The position numbers were made by a program, and so were the translations under genes. DNA of 11,712 nucleotides from the NCBI GenBank assembly GCA_034716535.1, contig JAYEJW010000278.1, forward strand, positions 1 to 11,712. Reading direction: 5' to 3'. The notes under the pieces are model-generated. The model saw only the letters and a program-made list of their open reading frames with translations, had not been told where the DNA came from and ran no database searches. Positions 6,781 to 11,712 of the stretch are shown here, in pieces; position 1 is the first letter of the stretch; each line of letters starts with the position of its first letter. The stretch comes from JAYEJW01 sp034716535. GTDB lineage: Bacteria > Pseudomonadota > Gammaproteobacteria > Chromatiales > Chromatiaceae.

Positions 6781-6803
6781 GTCACAGGCTGTTCCCTTGT
6801 GAC
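6781..6803. promoter_or_regulatory. Inverted repeat between divergent promoters (possible operator)
   Basis: GTCACA (6781-6786) and TGTGAC (6798-6803) form a perfect inverted repeat with an 11-base spacer. The right arm overlaps the proposed slt -35 box, while the left arm is 12 bp from the IMPase -35, so one bound dimer could influence both. The arms are in the opposite order to a CRP site (TGTGA-N6-TCACA). Confidence 0.3.
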
Positions 6804-6825
6804 CCCTCGACCGGCCGTCTATCAT
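6797..6825 (+). promoter_or_regulatory. Candidate sigma-70 promoter of slt
   Basis: TTGTGA (6797-6802, four of six) and TATCAT (6820-6825, five of six) are separated by exactly 17 bases. Transcription would start near 6832, giving a ~39-nt leader. This is the best promoter match I see in the window. Confidence 0.6.
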
Positions 6826-6870
6826 CCCAGACCTTGCAGCGCCCAGACCTCGGTTGAGGGAATATCCCGA

Positions 6871-8856
6871 ATGATCCGCAGTGAACCACTCCCAGGACGC
6901 GGCCGGCTGCGCCGAGTGTTCCTGCTGCTGTGCGTTTGCGCACTGCTGGCTACCGCGGACTTGAGTGTCGCGGAAGAGCGCCAGGACTTCATTGCGGCCG
7001 AGGCGGCCCTCGAACGGGACGATGCCTTGACCTTCGTGCGGTTGGCGGAACGCCTGCGGGATTACCCCCTGTACCCCTATCTTCACTACCGCCAACTCGC
7101 AAGGAACCTCGACCAGGCAACCGACCGCGGGGTGGAGCGTTTCCTGGAGGACTACAGGGACACCCCTCTCGCGCGGCGCCTGCGCCGCGCCTGGCTCGAA
7201 CGGCTGGCGAAGCAGCAACGGTGGCAGGACTACGTGCGTTTCTATGAGCCCGACAGCTCTACCGAACGGCTCTGTAACTACCTGCACGGGCTGATTCTGA
7301 CCGGCAACCGAGACGAGGCGCTCGGGCAGGTCGAACCCCTGTGGCTCACCGGAAGATCCCAACCGGACGCCTGCGACCCGGTGTTCGATGCCTGGGAGCA
7401 GGACGGACGGCTCACGGCCGACCTCGTCTGGAAGCGCATCGGCCTAGCCATGGCCGCGAATCAACTGGGCTTGGCGCGCTACTTGCGCCGATCGCTCCCG
7501 GACGCAGATCGGATCTGGGTGGATCGCTGGCTCGCCGTGCACAAGAATCCGTCGCTGATCCTCGACCCCGGCACCCTTTCCCGCCACCATACGCAGGAAA
7601 AACGGATCCTTGCGCATGGCGTCCGGCGCCTGGCCCGCGGCTCTGCGCAGCAGGCGGCAGACGCCTGGAACCGCCTACGCGGCAGCTACGATTTCCCGCC
7701 GGATTTGGCCGAAGATGCATCGGCAAGCGTCGGTTTCGCCCTCGCCGAGGACGGCGACGCCAGGGGACTCCCATACCTCGCGGACATCCGCGCCACCAAG
7801 GACAACATCGAGCTGCAGGAGCGCCGTCTGCGCATCGCCCTGGAGCAGCGGGACTGGGATCGGGTCGCCGCCTGGGTGGATGCCATGCCGGATGGCCAAC
7901 GCAAGTCCGAGCACTGGCTCTACTGGCAGGCCCGCGCCCTGGAGAAGCAGGGGAAGCCTGAGCGGGCGCGCGGTCTATACGAGGAGGCCGCCCGGGAACG
8001 GAGCCTCTGGGGCTTTCTGGCCGCCGAACGCGCCGGGCAGCCCTATACGCTGGGCAACAGCCCGACGCCGGCTGCGGATATCCGCGTCAGACACATCGAG
8101 GACGGCCCCGCCAGCCGCCGCATCGCGGAGCTGCAAGCGCTCGGCCGCGACCTGGAGGTACGCCGCGAGTGGCATCACCTCACACAGAAGATGGGGGCCG
8201 AAGACCTGAAGGCGGCGGCGGTCGTGGCCCAGCAGTGGGGCTGGCCGGCCCAAGCCATTTTCACGCTGGCGAAGAGCGACTACTGGGACGACCTGGCGCT
8301 GCGCTTTCCGCTTCTTCACCGCGAGACCGTGCGCACCCGGGCCCAAGCTACCGGACTGGACCAGTCCTGGATCTACGCCGTCATCCGCCAGGAGAGTGCC
8401 TTCGACAGATCGGCGTCCTCTCACGCGGGAGCGGCGGGTCTGATGCAGCTCATGCCCGCGACTGCCCGCGGTGTGGCGCGCTCCCTGGGCCTCGGCCGCC
8501 CCTCGCGCGAAGACCTGTACGATCCCCAGCTCAACATCACCCTCGGCAGTAGCTACCTGGCGGAGATGGGGCAACGCTACGGCGGCAACCCGGTCCTGGC
8601 GACGGCCGCTTACAACGCAGGCCCGGGGAACGTCGACGAGTGGCTGCCGTCACAACAGCTGGAAGCCGACATCTGGATCGCAACCATCCCCTTCCGCGAA
8701 ACCCGCAGCTACGTGCGGCGGGTGCTCACTTACCGCCTGATCTACGACAACCGCCTGGGCAAACCGATCTCTCCGCTGGGCGGGCTCCTTCGGCCCATCG
8801 GCCGCGGCGCTGTCCTGAGCGGTGGCGGACTGCACGGCGGCGCCACCGACGGCTGA
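6871..8856 (+). CDS. slt: Soluble lytic murein transglycosylase (Slt70 family)
   Basis: Periplasmic enzyme that cleaves the MurNAc-GlcNAc bond to form 1,6-anhydro-muropeptides. The product is 661 residues (E. coli Slt70 precursor 645). A basic n-region (GRGRLRR) and hydrophobic core (VFLLLCVCALLATADLSVA) give a signal peptide cleaved near residue 34. A long alpha-superhelical U-domain follows, including the family-typical DYPLYPYLHYRQL, then the linker domain. The C-terminal lysozyme-like SLT domain runs from about W500. It shows the catalytic glutamate E508 in RQESAF, GAAGLMQLMPATA (520-532) and AYNAGPGN at about 580-587. All three signatures of family 1A transglycosylases are intact. I chose the ATG at 6871, with GAGGG ten bases upstream; a longer frame from 6799 would start before the promoter -10 and lacks a signal-like start. 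The Met-rich secreted gene follows after 15 nt. Confidence 0.96.
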   Translation: MIRSEPLPGRGRLRRVFLLLCVCALLATADLSVAEERQDFIAAEAALERDDALTFVRLAERLRDYPLYPYLHYRQLARNLDQATDRGVERFLEDYRDTPLARRLRRAWLERLAKQQRWQDYVRFYEPDSSTERLCNYLHGLILTGNRDEALGQVEPLWLTGRSQPDACDPVFDAWEQDGRLTADLVWKRIGLAMAANQLGLARYLRRSLPDADRIWVDRWLAVHKNPSLILDPGTLSRHHTQEKRILAHGVRRLARGSAQQAADAWNRLRGSYDFPPDLAEDASASVGFALAEDGDARGLPYLADIRATKDNIELQERRLRIALEQRDWDRVAAWVDAMPDGQRKSEHWLYWQARALEKQGKPERARGLYEEAARERSLWGFLAAERAGQPYTLGNSPTPAADIRVRHIEDGPASRRIAELQALGRDLEVRREWHHLTQKMGAEDLKAAAVVAQQWGWPAQAIFTLAKSDYWDDLALRFPLLHRETVRTRAQATGLDQSWIYAVIRQESAFDRSASSHAGAAGLMQLMPATARGVARSLGLGRPSREDLYDPQLNITLGSSYLAEMGQRYGGNPVLATAAYNAGPGNVDEWLPSQQLEADIWIATIPFRETRSYVRRVLTYRLIYDNRLGKPISPLGGLLRPIGRGAVLSGGGLHGGATDG

Positions 8857-8871
8857 GACATTCGACAACCA

Positions 8872-9552
8872 ATGGTGTTACCCAAAACCTTCGTAAAGCC
8901 GTACTGGCTGTTGCCCTTGCTCCTGTGGATTCCCCTCTGCGGCGGAGAGGCCCAGGGCGGGTCCCGCGAGGCCATGGCCGACGCCATGGCCAAGATGATG
9001 GAGACCATGGGCCTGCTGGATTCTGGGCCGTCGGGAGGGGCCCCTGCCGGCATGCCCCTGGACCCCATGTCCATGGGGAGCCCCTTCGGCAGATCGAGCT
9101 GGGCGCCTGGATTCGCCATGCCCGGCGGCATGCCCTGGGGCAGCCCCTTTCAGGACCCGTCGCGCACCTTCGGGATGGGGGAGATGATGAAGCAGTTCTC
9201 CCAGAACATGCCGACCCCGGGCGCCGCGGAAGGCGGACAGCCTTTTCCCTGGATGGGCTCCCCCCTGGAAGGGATCTGGGAGGGCCGCAACGGGGAGCTG
9301 CTCATCGTCCAGGGCAACCGCTTTCGCATCTACTCGCCCAACCTGCGTCGCGTGGACGGGTACATCCAGGTCCGCGCCGATCGCCTGGCCCTGTACAACC
9401 CCGACGAGGAGAGCGCCCGGCCGTTCGAGTACGCGGAGTCCCAGGGTAGGCTCGTGATGCGGGGCGCCGAGGGGGAGACCTACCTGTACCGGCGCCTGCG
9501 CCTCGATCCGATCGAACCGAGCACCTCCGCGCGATCGGTGGACGAACGCTGA
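8872..9552 (+). CDS. Secreted methionine-rich protein of unknown function
   Basis: I do not recognise this 226-residue protein. It starts with a signal-peptide-like segment (KPYWLLPLLLWIPLCGGEAQG); C23 is not in a standard lipobox. Residues 35-128 are a low-complexity region rich in Met, Gly, Pro and Ser, with 15 methionines in 94 residues. These include MAKMMETM, PMSMG, FAMPGGMPWG and GEMMKQF, plus repeated GSPF (69-72, 90-93). Residues about 132-208 look like a compact beta-rich domain, beginning with LEGIWEGRNGELLIVQGNRF and ending GETYLYRRL. Met clusters can bind Cu(I) in periplasmic proteins, but no Met-x-x-Met array is perfect and His and Cys are nearly absent, so metal binding is only a hypothesis. 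The ATG lies 15 nt after the slt stop, without an obvious ribosome site, suggesting co-transcription and perhaps coupled translation. Confidence 0.8.
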   Translation: MVLPKTFVKPYWLLPLLLWIPLCGGEAQGGSREAMADAMAKMMETMGLLDSGPSGGAPAGMPLDPMSMGSPFGRSSWAPGFAMPGGMPWGSPFQDPSRTFGMGEMMKQFSQNMPTPGAAEGGQPFPWMGSPLEGIWEGRNGELLIVQGNRFRIYSPNLRRVDGYIQVRADRLALYNPDEESARPFEYAESQGRLVMRGAEGETYLYRRLRLDPIEPSTSARSVDER

Positions 9553-9598
9553 AGCCGCCCGTCCGAAGCAAGGGGCCAGCCAGGCGGCGCCGAGCTGC
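9553..9598. other. Short convergent gap
   Basis: The Met-rich gene and the transporter gene converge across 46 bp. A GCCGCC/GGCGGC inverted repeat (9554-9559, 9583-9588) with a 23-base loop is the only structure, and no T-tract follows on either strand. Any transcription stop here is probably Rho-dependent. Confidence 0.3.
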
Positions 9599-10393
9599 TC
9601 AACCGGCCAGCAGTTTCAGGCTTACGGCCAACAGGAGAACCGCGAAGATCCTCTTGAGCGCCTTCAGCGGCAGACTGTGGGCGAGGCGCGCGCCCACCGG
9701 CGCGGCAGGGACACTCGCGAGCAGTATGCCCGCTACGGCCGGCCAGTAGACGAAGCCGGTGCTCCCCGCCGGCAGCCCTTCCCGCCCCCATCCCACGACA
9801 ATGAACCCCAGGGTGCCCGCCACGGCGATGGGCAAGCCGCAGGCACTGGAGGTGGCCACCGCGCGACGCATATCCAGCCCTGAACGCATGAGAAAAGGCA
9901 CCGTGAGGGTCCCGCCACCGATGCCGACAAGCGCCGAGAGGGACCCGATTCCGGTACCCGCAAGGCCGATGCCGACGGCTCCCGGCGGTCCCTGGACGCT
10001 AGCCGGACGGCGCCGCCAGAGCATGCGCAGGCCCACAAAGAGCAGGAAGATTGCAAAGGTGCGCTGCAGCCAGTCCTGGGCCAGCAGGCCGGCCACCGCG
10101 GAGCCGATCCAGGCCCCCAGGACAATCCAGGGCGCCAGCCGGCTAAACAGGTCCCAGCGAACCGCACCGCGCTGGTGGTGCGCATAGACCGACGCACTCC
10201 CCGTTCCGACGATCGTTGCCAGGGAGGTTCCCACCGCCAGGTGCGGGACCCAATCCGCCACAAAGCCGGCCTGTCCGAACAGCCAGATCAGGGCGGGCAC
10301 GACGACCACGCCGCCACCGAGCCCGAGCAGCCCCGCCAGCAGCCCGGAAAGGACGCCGGTGCCCAGATAGGCCGCGAGCTCCGCCCAGCTCAT
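9599..10393 (-). CDS. TauE/SafE family sulfite/organic-anion exporter-like membrane protein
   Basis: A 264-residue integral membrane protein with about eight hydrophobic segments and the internal duplication of the TauE/SafE family. The two halves carry matching Gly-rich motifs: SGLLAGLLGLGGGVVVVP at 16-33 and SLSALVGIGGGTLTVPF at 151-167. The first half also has HLAVGTSLATIVGTGSASVYAHH (51-73) followed by GAVRWDLF, and the second half has an equivalent AVATSSACG (178-186). Members export sulfite, sulfoacetate or other small anions, but most are uncharacterised and the substrate cannot be predicted. The ATG at 10391-10393 is used; the ribosome site is weak. It is divergent from the NDUFA9-like gene and convergent with the Met-rich gene, so it is probably monocistronic. 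A sulfur link would fit some candidate lineages but is inference. Confidence 0.92.
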   Translation of the reverse strand: MSWAELAAYLGTGVLSGLLAGLLGLGGGVVVVPALIWLFGQAGFVADWVPHLAVGTSLATIVGTGSASVYAHHQRGAVRWDLFSRLAPWIVLGAWIGSAVAGLLAQDWLQRTFAIFLLFVGLRMLWRRRPASVQGPPGAVGIGLAGTGIGSLSALVGIGGGTLTVPFLMRSGLDMRRAVATSSACGLPIAVAGTLGFIVVGWGREGLPAGSTGFVYWPAVAGILLASVPAAPVGARLAHSLPLKALKRIFAVLLLAVSLKLLAG

Positions 10394-10549
10394 TGCCCGT
10401 GCCCTGCCGTCACCGACCCGCCAGTCCGCGCGCAGGCTGTGTCCGAGTCAAAAGGCTCGGCTTGGACGATAATGAGATCGTAGGCCGACCCTGCGTAAAG
10501 GCACTCGGCAAGTTCTTCCCACCCTGCTTGAAGGCTTCTAACCACCACA
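10394..10549. other. Divergent intergenic region
   Basis: The 156 bp separate the divergent transporter and NDUFA9-like genes and should hold both promoters. I see a GATAAT (-10-like, 10468-10473, plus strand) but no good -35 at the right distance, and no confident minus-strand promoter. A 60-codon minus-strand frame crosses the region (see findings). Confidence 0.35.
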
Positions 10550-11449
10550 ATGAACAACCGTCGCGTTTGCATCCTGGGAGGGGGGGGCTTCGTCGGCCAC
10601 CACCTGGCCGCAGGACTGACCGATGCGGGCTATCTGTGCCGCGTGTTGACCCGGCATCCGCAGCGCCACCGTGACCTCCAGGTTCTGCCCGGGCTGGAGC
10701 TTCGGCAGGCGGACATCTTCGACGCCGCAACACTCGCCGGCCAGCTCAGGGACTGCTTTGCCGTCGTCAACCTGGTCGGCATTCTCAACGAGACCCGGGG
10801 CCAGAGCTTCCAGCGCCTCCACGTCGACCTCGTGGACCGCATCATCGATGGCGCGCGCGAGGCGGGCGTGGAACGTTATCTGCACATGAGCGCGCTGCAC
10901 GCCGACGCCGCCGCGGGCACGAGCCTCTACCTGCGAACCAAGGGCGAAGGGGAAGACCGCGCCCATGGGCAAACGGCCATGGGAGTCACCAGCTTTCGCC
11001 CCTCTGTCATCTTCGGTCCGGGTGACAGCTTCTTCAACCGTTTCGCAACATTGCTCAAGCTCACGCCGGGGGTATTTCCCCTCGCCTGTCCCCACTCGCG
11101 CTTCGCGCCCGTCTTCGTAGGCAATGTCGCTGGCGCGATGATTGCCTCGCTCGGCGACGAAAGCTCCTTGGGCCGGCGCTTCGACCTGTGCGGCCCGCGC
11201 ATCTTCACCCTGCGGGAGCTGGTGGAGTACACTGCGGAGACGATCGGCCGCAAGACGCTGGTGCTCGGCCTCAACGACTTCGCCTCCCGCCTGCAGGCCC
11301 GCGTCTTCCAACTCCTGCCGGGCAGGCCTTTCACCATGGACAACTACCTGTCCATGCAGACCCATAGTATCTGCGATCAGAACGCCCTTTCCGGCCTGGG
11401 TATCCGGCCCACCGACATCGGGGCCGTCGTGCCGGGTTATCTGCGCTGA
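10550..11449 (+). CDS. NDUFA9-like atypical short-chain dehydrogenase (NAD(P)-binding)
   Basis: A 299-residue Rossmann-fold protein of the atypical SDR group, usually annotated as complex I NDUFA9 subunit family or NAD-dependent epimerase. The dinucleotide-binding motif GGGGFVG is at 10-16 after the first beta strand RVCILG. VVNLVGILNE (72-81) matches the family's NLVG element. S114 (HMSALHAD) with Y127 and K131 (YLRTK) provide a YxxxK active-site pair, and FRPSVIFGPGDSFFNRF (149-165) is typical of the NDUFA9 branch. In mitochondria NDUFA9 is an accessory complex I subunit; bacterial homologues are often not linked to nuo genes, as here, and their role is unknown. No ribosome site is visible before the ATG; the nearest purine run is about 15 bases away. 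An 8-G tract encodes part of the glycine loop. Confident family, unknown substrate. Confidence 0.9.
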   Translation: MNNRRVCILGGGGFVGHHLAAGLTDAGYLCRVLTRHPQRHRDLQVLPGLELRQADIFDAATLAGQLRDCFAVVNLVGILNETRGQSFQRLHVDLVDRIIDGAREAGVERYLHMSALHADAAAGTSLYLRTKGEGEDRAHGQTAMGVTSFRPSVIFGPGDSFFNRFATLLKLTPGVFPLACPHSRFAPVFVGNVAGAMIASLGDESSLGRRFDLCGPRIFTLRELVEYTAETIGRKTLVLGLNDFASRLQARVFQLLPGRPFTMDNYLSMQTHSICDQNALSGLGIRPTDIGAVVPGYLR

Positions 11450-11456
11450 AGCTTAA

Positions 11457-11605
11457 GGAGACGCTGATTATTGGCCATCCTGGCCAAAATCGGCACGGAA
11501 GCGGAAAGCGCGGTTTCCCGGTTCCTTCATTTTCAGTCGCTTACGCGCCCGAAAATGGCGGCACATCTCTGTGCCGCGAGAAACGCTGACTTGATCAGCG
11601 TTTCC
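11457..11605. repeat. MITE-like structured repeat element with terminal inverted repeats
   Basis: Starting eight bases after the stop of the NDUFA9-like gene, GGAGACGCTGATTA (11457-11470) is mirrored by TGATCAGCGTTTCC (11592-11605), an imperfect terminal inverted repeat with 12 of 14 positions matching. Inside are perfect hairpins TTGGCCA-TCC-TGGCCAA (11471-11487), GCGGCACA-TCTC-TGTGCCGC (11558-11577) and GAAACGCTGA-CTTGA-TCAGCGTTTC (11580-11604), plus a looser CATTTTC/GAAAATG pair (11529-11535, 11551-11557). No coding potential is apparent. This looks like an interspersed non-autonomous repeat; only one copy is present in the window, so copy number is untested. Confidence 0.6.
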
Positions 11606-11614
11606 TCATCGGAG

Positions 11615-11712
11615 TGTCGCCGTGCTCAGGATGCGAAACGGGACGTCCCAGTCCCCCTTTCGCCTTCCGCTCGGCGACAGCCTTTATGCCCCGGTTCGCC
11701 CCGCTCCGGGGC
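11615..11712. other. Second foldable non-coding segment at the right edge
   Basis: TGTCGCCG (11615-11622) pairs perfectly with CGGCGACA (11672-11679). Inside that, CGAAA(C)GGG (11634-11642) pairs with CCCTTTCG (11655-11662), with one bulge. A separate GCCCCGG/CCGGGGC hairpin closes the window (11688-11694, 11706-11712). No ORF or tRNA is seen. It could belong to the adjoining repeat, be a leader or terminator of a gene beyond the edge, or be chance in GC-rich DNA. Confidence 0.35.

Noticed and set aside
6781..6803. CRP/FNR-type site upstream of slt
   Set aside because: The half-sites are TCACA then TGTGA, the reverse of CRP order, and the spacing is 11 rather than 6; kept only as an unassigned inverted repeat.
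6766..7362. Minus-strand open frame over the slt start and promoter
   Set aside because: It overlaps the divergent promoter and the slt signal peptide and has no recognisable features.
9554..9588. Bidirectional intrinsic terminator between the convergent genes
   Set aside because: The six-base arms have a 23-base loop and no T-tract on either strand.
11450..11712. tRNA gene or CRISPR repeats in the structured right end
   Set aside because: No cloverleaf with an acceptor stem and a T-loop TTC pattern could be built, and the repeats are inverted rather than regularly spaced direct repeats.

Overview
The window is a GC-rich, gene-dense stretch of a gammaproteobacterial chromosome. The best evidence for the lineage is the minus-strand order amiB-mutL-miaA-hfq, the classical gammaproteobacterial block, together with an Hfq N-terminus nearly identical to the Escherichia/Pseudomonas protein. 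The GC-rich third-codon-position bias and a MutL that keeps the endonuclease motif (absent from enteric MutL) point away from Enterobacteria, towards a Pseudomonas-like or purple-sulfur/halophilic-type gammaproteobacterium. This placement is inference.

Layout: positions 1-4452 (minus) hold, in transcription order, amiB (septal peptidoglycan amidase), mutL (mismatch repair), miaA (tRNA i6A37 prenyltransferase) and the 5' part of hfq (RNA chaperone), which runs off the left edge. A candidate promoter with an internal 12-bp palindrome lies upstream of amiB, and a hairpin plus T-tract lies between amiB and mutL. Positions 4719-6707 (minus) hold an inositol-monophosphatase-family enzyme, a small Sel1-repeat protein and a membrane-anchored DM13-domain protein. 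Positions 6708-6870 form a compact divergent promoter region. From there slt (soluble lytic transglycosylase) and a secreted methionine-rich protein of unknown function read rightwards (6871-9552). They converge on a TauE/SafE-type membrane transporter (9599-10393, minus). A second divergent gap leads to an NDUFA9-like atypical short-chain dehydrogenase (10550-11449, plus). The last 263 bp contain no gene but hold a highly structured, terminally inverted repeat element (about 149 bp) and a second foldable segment that reaches the window edge.

Functionally most genes are housekeeping: two peptidoglycan-cleaving enzymes (AmiB, Slt), DNA repair, tRNA modification and post-transcriptional regulation. 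I see no defence system, CRISPR array, phage, transposase, rRNA or tRNA. The less explained items are the Met-rich secreted protein next to slt, the MITE-like repeat at the right end, the DM13 protein, and several inverted repeats placed in or between promoters. I found no convincing undescribed multi-gene system.
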